A program made the position numbers and the translations under genes. The notes beneath the pieces were generated by a model that was not told the origin of the DNA, searched no databases, and saw only the letters and a program-made list of their open reading frames with translations. 64,000 nt of DNA. It comes from Caldilineales bacterium. Lineage in GTDB: Bacteria; Chloroflexota; Anaerolineae; Caldilineales; Caldilineaceae. Shown here in pieces: positions 1 to 10,171 of this stretch (the first letter of the stretch is position 1; every line of letters begins with the position of its first letter). The stretch lies in assembly GCA_012271135.1 (NCBI GenBank), contig JAAXGZ010000152.1, positions 18,940 through 82,939 on the forward strand. Direction: 5' to 3'.

Positions 1-347
1 ACCGGGTGTGTGCAGAGGAGGCGGGGCGGTGGGCAGCGACGGGCACCGGCAGCACTCTGTAATGGACAGATCCTGAGGAAATTGGCGCATGGCACAACCC
101 CGTCACCCTGGATACCTCAATGCTACTAACCCCGTTTGGCTCTGTCAAACGGCTCGGACCCTCCGTGCGGTGGGGTTCGCAGGGGACAGAGTCCCTGCAA
201 TACCCCTGTTGGCAGGAGGTTGGCGTCATTTTCATATGAAGTTCATATACAACCTTAGGGTACCTGCAGGGACTTGGCCGCCGGCATCCGCCCGGCGGGC
301 CGACCGCCGGGAACCGTGGCTGCATGGGTCCGCGGGCCACTTGCTGT

Positions 348-377
348 TTGAATGCCGTTTGGCGCATAACCTATACT
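348..377 (+). promoter_or_regulatory. candidate sigma70-type promoter (TTGAAT-18-TATACT) upstream of lipoprotein gene
   Basis: TTGAAT at 348-353, 18-nt spacer, TATACT at 372-377, ~150 nt upstream of ATG 531. Confidence 0.4.
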
Positions 378-530
378 CACAGGCGGGCAGGCAGGTTACC
401 CTGCCGGGGTGCATGCGTGCCGGCGGAAATCGAACATGTCCCACACTCGGCGCACGGTCCACCGATCCCCGTACAAATCGACTAGGAGACTTGGTTGGCT
501 GAAGCCCGCGGTTTCGCACAAGGAGAATCC

Positions 531-1523
531 ATGACAAGAGTTAGATGGCTCCTCTTGCCCATCCTGTTGATGCTCATGCTGTCGGGTTGCGCACCGCGCA
601 TCTTCGGCGGCGATACGGCCGCGGCCGCCGAGACCGGCGGCATGGTGCTGGACCTGCCGTCCATCGTTCTGGACGTCGACAGCACCGGTGCGGTCTCCTC
701 CGAACAAATACCGCTGGACCTGATTCCCGGTCTCGGCGGCATTACCCTGCCCGAAGACATCGTGGCGGCCTTCGCCAGCAACGGCAACCAGTACTTGCAG
801 ATTGAGACCCACCCGAACGGTCTGGTCCTGTTCCTGGACGGCAAGCCCTTCTTCGGTTCCGTGTTCTACGACGACGACGTGTTGAACACCCTGGGGCCGG
901 TGCTGGAAGTCCTGACGGCCAGTCCCGATGATGCCGGCGACGAGGATGCGGCCGCCGAGGAGGAGTCCGAGGAACCGGATCTGGTGGAGTCGATGCTGCC
1001 GGTCCTGCGCAACCTCGGGATGGGTGTCACCCTCCGTCTCCCCGTGGCCGAGGGGACTGCCCGGCGCGACATGCCCAGCATCCGGGGCTACAAGAGAAAG
1101 ACGGCCGCCGACATGGCCAGGATCAAGCGGGAAGAACAGTCCCTCCGCGTCAACGAGGTGCCCATCCAGGTGGCTCCGGACGGGAGCCTGAGCACTTCCA
1201 ACTTCCTGGTCAGCATCATGCTGTCCCAGCTGCCGCCCGGTGTGGGCCTGCCCGAATCGGCCCTGGAGGGTTTGAACGAGCGAGGCATCACCTCATTGAC
1301 CCTGGCCACGCGTCCCGTGGGCCTGACGGTTGGCATCAACGGCAATCAGTTGCCCACCATGCTGTGGGACAGCGGCGAACTGGACAACGTCCTGGCCTGG
1401 GGTTCGGATTCCGGATACCTGGCCGAAAAGGTTCCCGAATTGTCGCCTCAGGTGTTGGGGATCGTTGTGCCTTTCCTGACGGGCAGTCCGTTCAACATCG
1501 AATTGATTCTGCCCAGCGGCTGA
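531..1523 (+). CDS. hypothetical lipoprotein
   Basis: ORF with ATG at 531 after AAGGAG; signal peptide and lipobox MTRVRWLLLPILLMLMLSGCAPR. Confidence 0.75.
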   Translation: MTRVRWLLLPILLMLMLSGCAPRIFGGDTAAAAETGGMVLDLPSIVLDVDSTGAVSSEQIPLDLIPGLGGITLPEDIVAAFASNGNQYLQIETHPNGLVLFLDGKPFFGSVFYDDDVLNTLGPVLEVLTASPDDAGDEDAAAEEESEEPDLVESMLPVLRNLGMGVTLRLPVAEGTARRDMPSIRGYKRKTAADMARIKREEQSLRVNEVPIQVAPDGSLSTSNFLVSIMLSQLPPGVGLPESALEGLNERGITSLTLATRPVGLTVGINGNQLPTMLWDSGELDNVLAWGSDSGYLAEKVPELSPQVLGIVVPFLTGSPFNIELILPSG

Positions 1524-1544
1524 TGCGGTCTGCACAGCCACGCA

Positions 1545-1584
1545 ACTGAAAAAGAAGGGCCGCCGAGAGGCGGCCCTCGTCGTT
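1545..1584. terminator. bidirectional intrinsic terminator
   Basis: Perfect 8-bp stem GGGCCGCC-GAGA-GGCGGCCC (1557-1576); read on the minus strand it is followed by a CTTCTTTTTC tract, so it suits the minus-strand tRNA cluster. Confidence 0.7.
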
Positions 1585-1676
1585 GAGGGACTGCATGGAT
1601 TGCGTGGCGGCCCGGCCGCCGGTTCCGGATGCCCGGGTGGGAACGGGCAGGATGCGGCCAACCGGAACGGCCGAAG

Positions 1677-1748
1677 TGGATCGGACAGGACTCGAACCTG
1701 TAACCCAGGAGTTATGAGCACCTTGCTCTGCCATTGAGCTACCGATCC
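1677..1748 (-). tRNA. tRNA with CAT anticodon (elongator Met or Ile2)
   Basis: Reverse complement GGATCGGTAGCTCAATGGCAGAGCAAGGTGCTCATAACTCCTGGGTTACAGGTTCGAGTCCTGTCCGATCCA; cloverleaf with CTCATAA loop; lacks initiator GGG/CCC anticodon stem. Confidence 0.93.
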
Positions 1749-1752
1749 GCAG

Positions 1753-1823
1753 AGCGGGTAGCGGGAATCGAACCCGCATATTCTGCTTGGAAGGCAGACG
1801 CTCTACCATTGAGCTATACCCGC
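1753..1823 (-). tRNA. tRNA-Gly(TCC)
   Basis: Reverse complement GCGGGTATAGCTCAATGGTAGAGCGTCTGCCTTCCAAGCAGAATATGCGGGTTCGATTCCCGCTACCCGCT; anticodon TCC. Confidence 0.96.
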
Positions 1824-1852
1824 ACGATCCGGCCGGGAGAAGCCGGACTTCA

Positions 1853-1929
<77 letters not shown>

Positions 1930-2223
1930 ACGAGAGGACGCCGATTTTACACCACCGCCGCCGGACCGGGAGATTGCGGAGTTGGCGGGGCGTTGTTCCG
2001 GTTTTGCTGATTTTGGTCCGAGCGGCCGGCGGCACGCCAAGAGCAAATGGCGTTCTCCGCCTTGGTGTCGGATCACATCGGTTGCCGCCCGGTACAGGCA
2101 GTTGAGCCCCCGTCTGCGGCCTTCACATCCGTCCGCACACGGTTTCGAAGCCGTGGGCATGTACCATTCAGCCGCCTCGTGCCATTCTTGGACCGTCAGA
2201 ACTCGGTTCCGATTCCAACCGAC

Positions 2224-4710
2224 ATGAACAACCACACGCTCCGGTTGCTGGAATTCGACCGCGTTCGCCGACAGTTGGCCGACCTGTGCCACTACAGCGG
2301 CGGTATCGAACTGGCCCGCAACCTGCAGCCAGGCCGTCGCCTGGCGTCCATTCAGGGGAGGTTGGACCTAACCTGTGAGGCCTACGCCTTTCTGGCAGAA
2401 CAGCCCGCGCCTCCGTTTGGCGGCGTCACGGACGTGGCGGAGCTGTTGTCCAGGGCCACGCGCCGGTCGATTCTGTTGGGTGCCGAGTTGCGGGATATCC
2501 GTATTCTGCTGGAAAGGACCGCCGCGCTGCAGAAGGTGTTTGGCAGTCAGGCGGAGGAGTACCCCGGCTTGGCCGAACTGGCCGCGCGCCTGCAGCCGTG
2601 CCCGCGGCTGGGCGCCGCGATCGCGGAGGCCGTGGACGAGCAGGGATCAATTCAGTCCGGCGCCTCGCCGCTGCTATCCTCCCTGCGCAACCGCATCCGG
2701 ATTGCCCAGGGCCGACTGTCCCGGACCTTGGAGGGGGTGGCCTCCAACGCCCGGTTGGCCCCCTATCTCCAGGAAGCCATCGTTACCCAGCGGCAGGGCC
2801 GTTATGTCGTCCCGGTGAAGGCCGAATACCGCGGCAAGGTGCGGGGTATCGTCCACGACCAGTCGGCCAGCGGCGCCACGGTGTTCGTGGAGCCCTTCCA
2901 GGTCGTGGAGCAGAACAACGAGCTGCGCGTACTGTTGGCCGAGGAGGAGACGGAGATCAGGCGCATTCTGACGGTGCTGACGGCCCAGGTGGCCGAAGCG
3001 GCCGCGGATATCGGCTACAACAACAGTGTGCTGGCCGAGCTGGACTTCACTCTGGCCAAGGGACGGCATGCCTGGGATCTGGAATGCACCGCGCCGGAGC
3101 TGCTGGCACCACCCGAATTCACGGTGCCCTATGCCGGCGAAGCGGAAGGTGAGGTGCAGGGAGCTCCGCCTCTGGGCCATCCCGGAACCTGCATCTGGCT
3201 GCGCAAGGCCCGCCACCCGCTGCTGCCGCGGGACGAGGCGGTGCCCCTGGACTTCGAGCTGGGACCGGAAACGACCCCGGCCGGCCACCGCCCGGCTCAC
3301 GTCGTGGTGATCACGGGTCCCAATACCGGGGGCAAGACCGTGGCCCTCAAGACGGTGGGCCTGTTGCAGTTGATGGCCCAGGCCGGCCTCATGATCCCGG
3401 CCGGTTCGGGCAGTCGCCTGACAGTCCTGCAATCCGTCTGGGCGGACATCGGCGACGAGCAAAGCATCGAGCAGAACCTCAGCACCTTCTCCAGCCACCT
3501 GACGAACATTGTCGGCATCCTTGAGGCTGCTGCCCCGGACAGCCTGGTGATCCTGGACGAGATTGGGGCCGGCACCGATCCGGAGGAAGGCTCGGCCCTG
3601 GCCTTGGCCCTGCTGGACCACCTGCGGCACCGGTCCGTCACCACCCTGGCCTCCACCCACTTCAGCGAAATCAAGCTGTACGCCCACAACACGCGCGGCG
3701 TCTCGAACGCGGCCATGGAGTTTGATGTGGAGTCCCTGCGTCCAACCTACCGGCTCACCATGGGTTTGCCCGGGAAGTCCAACGCCCTGACGATTGCCCG
3801 GCGGCTGGGGCTGGACCAGGATGTGGTCGCCCAGGCGGAAGGTCACGTGCAGGCCGACGCCGCCAGTGCCAACTCCATGTTGGAGGACATCCGCAAGGCG
3901 CGGCAGCAGGCCGTCGAGTCCCGGGCCGAGGCCGCGCGGGAAAGGGATTTGGCGGAACTGGCGCGCAAGGAACTGATGCTGCGCCTTAGTTCTGTCGAGG
4001 AGGATCGACAAGCCGTCCTGGCCGAAACCAAGGCCGAAATGGAGGGCCTGCTGGCGGAAACCCGGCGCGAAATGTCCCGGCTGCGCCGGACGGCCCGCAA
4101 CCAAATGCGGCCGGACAGATTGGGGAAAGGAACCGGGTCCCGATCCACGCCTTCATCCGAGACCGAGAAGGACCTGGCCGCCTTGGCGGCCAAGGTTCCC
4201 GCGGCCGCATCGGTGGGCATGCGGTCGACGTCCCTGAGAGTGCCCGGACAAATCGCCGTGGGTGATACGGTATGGGTGGGCCGTCTGCAAACCACTGCCA
4301 AGGTGACGGCCCTGCTGCCGGACGGCAAGCGGGCCGAGGTTCACGCCGGCGGCATGCGCTTCAAGGCCAAACTGCCGGAACTGGAACTGCGCAGCCGCGC
4401 ACAGGAGGAGGAGCCGAAGCCGGCGGCCGTGATGACAACGAGCAGGACGGCGGTCCGCGATGTGGCGACCGAACTGGACATTAGGGGCGCGCGGGTTGAG
4501 GCCGGGGTGGAAACGGTGAACCAGTACCTGCACGATGCCTGGGAGTGTCAGTTGCCTTGGGTGCGGGTCATTCACGGAAAGGGAACCGGGCAGCTGCGCT
4601 CGGCGATTCGGGATCTGATGCGGCGGCATCCCCACGTGGCCGGCGTGCGGTCCGGCGAGGCCGGCGAAGGCGGCGAGGGTGTAACCGTGGCGACCATCGG
4701 CAAGGACTAG
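2224..4710 (+). CDS. mutS2: endonuclease MutS2
   Basis: Walker A GPNTGGKTV, ABC/MutS signature, C-terminal Smr domain with ELDIRG and HGKGTG. Confidence 0.95.
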   Translation: MNNHTLRLLEFDRVRRQLADLCHYSGGIELARNLQPGRRLASIQGRLDLTCEAYAFLAEQPAPPFGGVTDVAELLSRATRRSILLGAELRDIRILLERTAALQKVFGSQAEEYPGLAELAARLQPCPRLGAAIAEAVDEQGSIQSGASPLLSSLRNRIRIAQGRLSRTLEGVASNARLAPYLQEAIVTQRQGRYVVPVKAEYRGKVRGIVHDQSASGATVFVEPFQVVEQNNELRVLLAEEETEIRRILTVLTAQVAEAAADIGYNNSVLAELDFTLAKGRHAWDLECTAPELLAPPEFTVPYAGEAEGEVQGAPPLGHPGTCIWLRKARHPLLPRDEAVPLDFELGPETTPAGHRPAHVVVITGPNTGGKTVALKTVGLLQLMAQAGLMIPAGSGSRLTVLQSVWADIGDEQSIEQNLSTFSSHLTNIVGILEAAAPDSLVILDEIGAGTDPEEGSALALALLDHLRHRSVTTLASTHFSEIKLYAHNTRGVSNAAMEFDVESLRPTYRLTMGLPGKSNALTIARRLGLDQDVVAQAEGHVQADAASANSMLEDIRKARQQAVESRAEAARERDLAELARKELMLRLSSVEEDRQAVLAETKAEMEGLLAETRREMSRLRRTARNQMRPDRLGKGTGSRSTPSSETEKDLAALAAKVPAAASVGMRSTSLRVPGQIAVGDTVWVGRLQTTAKVTALLPDGKRAEVHAGGMRFKAKLPELELRSRAQEEEPKPAAVMTTSRTAVRDVATELDIRGARVEAGVETVNQYLHDAWECQLPWVRVIHGKGTGQLRSAIRDLMRRHPHVAGVRSGEAGEGGEGVTVATIGKD

Positions 4711-4722
4711 GGGGACGGATCC

Positions 4723-4812
4723 GTGTGGCGACACTTTCTCGGTGACCTGATTCTGTTTCTGGCCATCCTCCTGGCCATCTATGTGGGCGTGGTCCTGCAG
4801 TTCTTTGGCTAA
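4723..4812 (+). CDS. 29-aa single-TM microprotein
   Basis: GTG ORF: MWRHFLGDLILFLAILLAIYVGVVLQFFG; GGGGGA Shine-Dalgarno-like upstream; fills the mutS2/HD gap. Confidence 0.45.
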   Translation: MWRHFLGDLILFLAILLAIYVGVVLQFFG

Positions 4813-4831
4813 CCGGCTGGCGGTGCCTGCG

Positions 4832-5503
4832 ATGGAAATGCAAGGACTGCCACTTGATGCGGAGGAGGTGCGTCCGCTCTATGCCGACGCCGATCCGATC
4901 CACGATTTCGACCATGTGATGCGGGTGGCCGCCCTCGGCTGGCACTTGGCCCGGGCGGAGGGGGCCGATCCCGAAATTGTGCGCACGGCTGCCCTCTTGC
5001 ACGATGTGCCCGTCGCCGGGACGGAGAGAGAGGATCACCATGTGGTTGCCGCGGAGCAGGCGTCGGACTTTTTGGTTGGGCGGAGCGTGCCGGCCGCAGC
5101 CATCGATCTGGTCGTGGACTGCATCAAGGGCCATCGCTTCCGTAACCGCGGTGCCGCCCGGAACAGCCTTGAAGCCAAGTGTCTGTACGACGCCGACAAG
5201 ATTGATGTGCTGGGCGCGATTGGCATTGTCCGTGCCTTTGCCTTTGCCGGTCTCCACGGCCATTCGCTGTGGCACTGTGCCACCTTCGCCGCTTCGGAAC
5301 AGGACCTCACTGCAGGGACATGGCCGTCCACGCCGGCCCTTGAGTGGCGAACCAAGCTGGACCGGCTGGTCGATTCAATGCATACGGCCAGCGGCCGCGC
5401 GCTGGCCGCGCAGCGGCACGCTGTTGCCCTGCGGTTTTGCCAATCCCTGCAGGCCGAGTACCTGCAGGCGATGTCACCCGATCCATTGAACCCGCAAGGA
5501 TAG
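4832..5503 (+). CDS. HD-domain phosphohydrolase
   Basis: HDFDHVMRVA...LLHDV...HH...DADKIDVLGAIGIVR metal-binding pattern. Confidence 0.85.
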   Translation: MEMQGLPLDAEEVRPLYADADPIHDFDHVMRVAALGWHLARAEGADPEIVRTAALLHDVPVAGTEREDHHVVAAEQASDFLVGRSVPAAAIDLVVDCIKGHRFRNRGAARNSLEAKCLYDADKIDVLGAIGIVRAFAFAGLHGHSLWHCATFAASEQDLTAGTWPSTPALEWRTKLDRLVDSMHTASGRALAAQRHAVALRFCQSLQAEYLQAMSPDPLNPQG

Positions 5504-5511
5504 GAGCCAAC

Positions 5512-6021
5512 ATGTCGTCGGTCAGTGAGCACAGGACCCGGGCCGAAGGCCTGGGCGCGGTTTCCATAGGTGTCCTGACGGTGAGCGACACGCGCGATCT
5601 GTCGACCGACAAGAGCGGCCAACTGATCCTCGATCTGGTGGCCGAGGCCGGACACAACACGGCGGAGCGTCGGCTGGTGCGGGACGAACCGGACCAGATC
5701 CGGGGCGCCGTCCTAGACCTGTGCGGGGCGGGTCTGGATGCCGTGCTGTCCAGCGGCGGCACCGGCATCGGCGCGCGCGACCAGACCTGCGACGTGGTCC
5801 GGCCTCTCCTGGAGAAGGAACTGCCCGGCTACGGCGAACTGTTCCGGATGCTGAGCTGGGAGGAGGTGGGTTCGGCAGCGATGCTGTCGCGCGCCGTGGC
5901 CGGGACCGTGGGTCGGACGCTGGTGTTCTGCATGCCCGGTTCGTCCAACGCCGTGCGCCTGGCCATGACCCGGCTCATTCTTCCGGAACTCCGCCATCTG
6001 GTGCACGAACTCCATCGTTGA
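5512..6021 (+). CDS. MoaB/Mog-family molybdenum cofactor biosynthesis protein
   Basis: [36 protein letters not shown] motifs. Confidence 0.92.
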   Translation: MSSVSEHRTRAEGLGAVSIGVLTVSDTRDLSTDKSGQLILDLVAEAGHNTAERRLVRDEPDQIRGAVLDLCGAGLDAVLSSGGTGIGARDQTCDVVRPLLEKELPGYGELFRMLSWEEVGSAAMLSRAVAGTVGRTLVFCMPGSSNAVRLAMTRLILPELRHLVHELHR

Positions 6022-6991
6022 GCACCAGCCGCGCGGCGGAACCGTGTGCGGGTCCGTCCACTCCCCAGGTGCGCCGCACAATGTACAGGGGCCGTCCCTT
6101 GACTTCGTCGTAGATGCGGCCCAGGTAGGCGCCGATGATGCCAAGGAAGATGAGCTGGACCCCGCCCAGCAACAGGACGCTGACCAGGGTCGTGGCTTGG
6201 CCGCCCAGGGCGTTGATGCCGCTCACGCGTAGGGCGATGACGGCCAGAATGCCGGCCAGTGCCAGCAGCGCCAGCAGGAATCCCAGATAGGAGGCCATGT
6301 AGAGAGGCTGGTAGCTGAAGCCGGTGACGGCGTCCAGCATGATGCGCAACATGGACCGCAGCGGATACTTGGTTTCCCCGGCGTAGCGTTCGGCGCGGTC
6401 GAAGCGGACCCCCGTCTGCCGGAAGCCCACCCAGCTGCTGAGACCGCGCATGAACCGGTGCCGTTCGCCCATGCCGCAGAGCACGTTCACAACCTGCCGA
6501 TCCAGCAGGCGGAAGTCGCCGGTGTCCAGTGGCAGGTCCACCCGCATCAGGGAACGCATGAGGCGGTAGAAGAGACTGGACGTGGCCTTCTTGAAGAACG
6601 ATTCTCCCTCGCGGCTGCGCCGGGCGGCATAGACCACGTGGTACCCCTCCCGCCACTTGGCGATCAGATCCCGGAGGACCTCCGGCGGATCCTGGAGGTC
6701 CGCATCCATGATGATGACTGCATCGCCGCGTGCGAAGTCCAGGCCGGCCGTAATGGCGATCTGCTGATTGAAGTTGCGGCTCAGGTCCACCACCTTGATC
6801 CTGGGGTCGCGCTGCTGCAGGGAGACCAGAATTTCCAGAGTGCGATCGCGGCTGCCGTCGTTGACGCAAATCAGTTCCCATTCGAGGTCGGGATCCTGAT
6901 CTCCGCCGTTCCAGGTCGCGATCAGCGTTTCACAGAACGTGCGGGCAACCGGTTCCTCGTCGTAGAACGGCACCACAACCGAGATCAGCAT
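5975..6991 (-). CDS. family 2 glycosyltransferase (GtrB/DPM1-like) with C-terminal TM helices
   Basis: [31 protein letters not shown], then two TM segments. Confidence 0.92.
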   Translation of the reverse strand: MLISVVVPFYDEEPVARTFCETLIATWNGGDQDPDLEWELICVNDGSRDRTLEILVSLQQRDPRIKVVDLSRNFNQQIAITAGLDFARGDAVIIMDADLQDPPEVLRDLIAKWREGYHVVYAARRSREGESFFKKATSSLFYRLMRSLMRVDLPLDTGDFRLLDRQVVNVLCGMGERHRFMRGLSSWVGFRQTGVRFDRAERYAGETKYPLRSMLRIMLDAVTGFSYQPLYMASYLGFLLALLALAGILAVIALRVSGINALGGQATTLVSVLLLGGVQLIFLGIIGAYLGRIYDEVKGRPLYIVRRTWGVDGPAHGSAARLVLNDGVRAPDGGVPEE

Positions 6992-7190
6992 GGGGGGACG
7001 GGGGCACGGAAAGACAGGGAAATCCGGCAACGGAAAGCAGCGGCGGGCGGTGCTAACATGGGGGCCATTATCTCAAACCGGTTGGATCCTGCGTCCCCCT
7101 TTCGGCCCACAGTGCTGTCCCCTCCCGGGGCGCGCCACGGCGACAGGCCACAACGGCAGCCGCCGTTCCTGCATTGGCATTTCATCTCCC

Positions 7191-7865
7191 ATGAGTCTCT
7201 CTCGCAGCCTGCTGCGCCTGGCGGGTTTCGCGGGCGGAGCCCTGCTGGGCCTGCGCCTGCACTGGTTCCGACAGCCGCGGCCCTGGCCGCGGCAGCTGGC
7301 GTCCTGGCTGGACAGCGATCTGCGCCGCCGTTGGCTGGATCCGGTTTCCCTGCTGGACCCGATCGGGGTCCAGCCCGGCATGCATGTGCTGGAGGTAGGG
7401 TGCGGCACCGGGGTCGTGACCGAGGAGTTGGCGCGCCGCGTAGGCGAGCAGGGTACCGTGACCGCGCTCGACATCCAGATGGCACTGATTCAGCGTGCCC
7501 GGACGCGCCTTCGGGAGGCCGAGCTGGCGGATCGGGTGCGGTTTCTGTTCGCCGATACGGACGGCGCTCCGCTTGACCCACAGTCCGCGGACCTGATCGT
7601 GCTGGGTTCCGTGCTGGGGGAGATTCCCGATCCCCATCCCATGCTGACGACCCTGTTCGGCGTGGCCAAACCCGGGAGTCGACTTGCCATCTACGAGGAA
7701 CCACTCATGCCGGGCGCGCTGCCCCCTGCCATGGCCCAGATGCACCTGCATGCCGCGGGATTTCGGCGCGGCGGGCACATCCGGCAGCTGACCCACTGGC
7801 TGGGCGTGTACTACCGCGACGGGGATGAGTGGGACCCGAACCTGAAACCGGGGACCATCCTGTGA
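7191..7865 (+). CDS. class I SAM-dependent methyltransferase
   Basis: VLEVGCGTGVVTEELARR; N-terminal hydrophobic helix. Confidence 0.85.
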   Translation: MSLSRSLLRLAGFAGGALLGLRLHWFRQPRPWPRQLASWLDSDLRRRWLDPVSLLDPIGVQPGMHVLEVGCGTGVVTEELARRVGEQGTVTALDIQMALIQRARTRLREAELADRVRFLFADTDGAPLDPQSADLIVLGSVLGEIPDPHPMLTTLFGVAKPGSRLAIYEEPLMPGALPPAMAQMHLHAAGFRRGGHIRQLTHWLGVYYRDGDEWDPNLKPGTIL

Positions 7866-8977
7866 GTGATGAAGTCCGGCCGCGGCGCCTGGAGGAAAGT
7901 GTCGAGTCCCTGACCGGGGCCGATCTGCCCTTTCGCACCCCGGACCTGCCCGGCATCGGCGGCCGCATTCGGGTCCGGCCGGAGGATTTCCGGGTGACGG
8001 AGATCCCGGCCTACGAACCGGCCGGCCGCGGCCCCCACCTGTACGTGTCGGTGACCCGGACCGGCCACACCACGCCGGAGGTGGCGGACCTCTTGGCGCA
8101 GGCGCTCAATGCGGACAAAGGTGCAGTAGGCTATGCCGGCCTCAAGGACAAGCGGGCCTGCACCACGCAGACGTTCAGTGTGCTGGCGTCCAACGGGTTT
8201 GTCCCGGACGAAGAGTGGGTGGCCCGCCGCCTGGCCGCCGAGACCCCCTTGCAGGTCAATTGGATGCGGTGCCACGGCAACAAGCTGCGGACCGGGCATC
8301 TGCGCGGCAACCACTTCGACATCCTGGTTCGGTATCCCGACGCACCACCGGAGGAGGCGGTCGCCCGTGCGCAGGCCATCGCGGACGCCCTGAAGCGGGA
8401 CGGCCTGCCCAACTGGTTTGGTCCCCAGCGCTTCGGCCATGAGGGTCAAAATGTGATCAAGGGCTGGCGCATCGTGCACCGCGGTTGGCGCGCACACCGG
8501 CGCTGGCTACACAAACTCCTGCTGTCCGCCTACCAGTCCTGGCTGTGCAACCGCTACCTGTCCTTGCGCATGCACGAAGGCCTGCTGGATTGCTGTCTGG
8601 TCGGCGATGTGGCCCGCAAGCATGAAACGGGCGGCATGTTCCTGGTGGAGGATGCGGAAGCGGACTCCCGGCGGCAGGTTGCCGGCGAGATTTCCTTCAC
8701 GGCCCCGATGTACGGCCACAAGATGTGGGCGGCCGAAGGCGTTGCCGGCGAACTGGAGGAACGGATCCTGACCGAACAGGAGCTGGTCGGCTTCAATTGG
8801 CGACGGGGTAAAGTAACAGGTACCCGACGCACCGGCCGGCTGGTGCCCTCGGACCTGTCGGTGCGGAGGGAGGCGGACGGCATTCGGCTGTCCTTCTCGC
8901 TGCCGAAGGGCGGCTACGCAACGGCTGTGCTGCGGGAAGTCATGAAGATGGGCAATCCGGACTTGGCTGAGGATTAA
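7862..8977 (+). CDS. truD: tRNA pseudouridine(13) synthase TruD
   Basis: GYAGLKDKRACTTQ, NWFGPQRFG; GTG start overlapping the methyltransferase stop. Confidence 0.93.
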   Translation: MSDEVRPRRLEESVESLTGADLPFRTPDLPGIGGRIRVRPEDFRVTEIPAYEPAGRGPHLYVSVTRTGHTTPEVADLLAQALNADKGAVGYAGLKDKRACTTQTFSVLASNGFVPDEEWVARRLAAETPLQVNWMRCHGNKLRTGHLRGNHFDILVRYPDAPPEEAVARAQAIADALKRDGLPNWFGPQRFGHEGQNVIKGWRIVHRGWRAHRRWLHKLLLSAYQSWLCNRYLSLRMHEGLLDCCLVGDVARKHETGGMFLVEDAEADSRRQVAGEISFTAPMYGHKMWAAEGVAGELEERILTEQELVGFNWRRGKVTGTRRTGRLVPSDLSVRREADGIRLSFSLPKGGYATAVLREVMKMGNPDLAED

Positions 8978-8986
8978 GCGAGCGTC

Positions 8987-9652
8987 ATGCAAATTCCGCT
9001 CTTTCCGCTCAACACGGTGCTGTTTCCCGGTATGGTGCTGCCGTTGCAGATCTTCGAGCCCCGGTACCTGAAGATGGTGGCCCGTTGCCTGTCGGACGAA
9101 GGCTGCTTCGGCGTGGTGCTCATCCGCGAGGGCGGTGAGGTCGGACCAACGGCCGAGCCGTACGGGGTGGGCACGCTGGCCCGGATCCAGTCCGTGGACA
9201 AGGAACCCGGTGGAACCCTGAACATTGTGGCGGTGGGCGTCCGGCGGTTCCAGATCAACGAGATGCTGGAAGATCAGCCCTGGCCAAGCGCCGACATCAC
9301 GGAGTGGCCGATCGACCCGGGCGAGCCATCCACCGTGGAACGGCTGAGCGACCGGGTCCGGGAGTTGTTCGGGGAGTACCGGACCAATCTCAGCGAGGCG
9401 ACCAACCTGAAGCTGAAGATCAACAGCATCCCGGACGAGCCCGAGGCGTTGGCCTCGCTGGTGGCCATCGCGATGCAAATCGAGCTGCGGGACAAGCAGA
9501 AGGTGATCGAGGCCGAGACCCTCCCCGCCATGCTGGAGGCCGAGGTGGGGCTGCTGGCCCGCGAAAAGATGATTCTGGAGTATGTCAGGGACTCCCAGGA
9601 CCGCCAGAAGCATCTGCGTCTGGGTCCCACCGGTCAGATGTTCCTGAACTGA
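8987..9652 (+). CDS. LON peptidase substrate-binding (Lon N-terminal) domain protein
   Basis: IPLFPLNTVLFPGMVLPLQIFEPRYLKM. Confidence 0.92.
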   Translation: MQIPLFPLNTVLFPGMVLPLQIFEPRYLKMVARCLSDEGCFGVVLIREGGEVGPTAEPYGVGTLARIQSVDKEPGGTLNIVAVGVRRFQINEMLEDQPWPSADITEWPIDPGEPSTVERLSDRVRELFGEYRTNLSEATNLKLKINSIPDEPEALASLVAIAMQIELRDKQKVIEAETLPAMLEAEVGLLAREKMILEYVRDSQDRQKHLRLGPTGQMFLN

Positions 9653-9678
9653 CGGGCGTGCTAGACTAGTCGGCCTAC

Positions 9679-9753
<75 letters not shown>

Positions 9754-9879
9754 TTTTCCGACCCGGGACTCCGACGGTGGATTGCGCCGCGTTGGTGTCC
9801 GGTTCCCTTCCCCGCCTTCTTGCCTGTTACAATCCCGGCCCAGTTCAGGGTCGGCCTTGGGGTTTGGCCCTCAAAGCGT

Positions 9880-10120
9880 GGATCGGGCCATGTCCGGCAG
9901 ATCCCGACCGGATGCAGAGAGTTCCCGCCCCGGCTGCAAGCGGGAGTCCGGATCGCCGCCGGATACCACCCGGGAGCGGGACGGGACATCCGGCGCGGCC
10001 GGATTCAACCGTCCCCGGCAGGCTCCGTTACCGGCCGCATGAGCGGCGCCCGTGGGGCGCAAGCCAGGTGGAACCGCGAGCAGTGCATCGTCCCGGCGAC
10101 AACGCACTGCCGTTTTGATT
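9880..10120 (+). ncRNA. T-box leader upstream of thrS (boundaries approximate)
   Basis: AGAGAG motif 9916-9921, apical GGCTGCAAG at 9932-9940, candidate Thr specifier ACC(A) at 9965-9967, T-box AGGTGGAACCGCG at 10066-10078, then terminator hairpin GCAGTGC...GCACTGC-CGTTTTGATT. Confidence 0.85.
10080..10117 (+). terminator. conditional terminator of the thrS T-box leader
   Basis: GCAGTGC (10080-10086)/GCACTGC (10104-10110) followed by CGTTTTG. Confidence 0.75.
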
Positions 10121-10171
10121 CTGCGGATCGTCGGCCGACGGTCCCGAATGTGGATCAGGAGTTTAATCGCG

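Noticed and set aside
2674-4104. 476-aa minus-strand ORF antisense to mutS2
   Set aside because: Shadow ORF of GC-rich codon bias; low complexity, no motif, opposite a well supported gene
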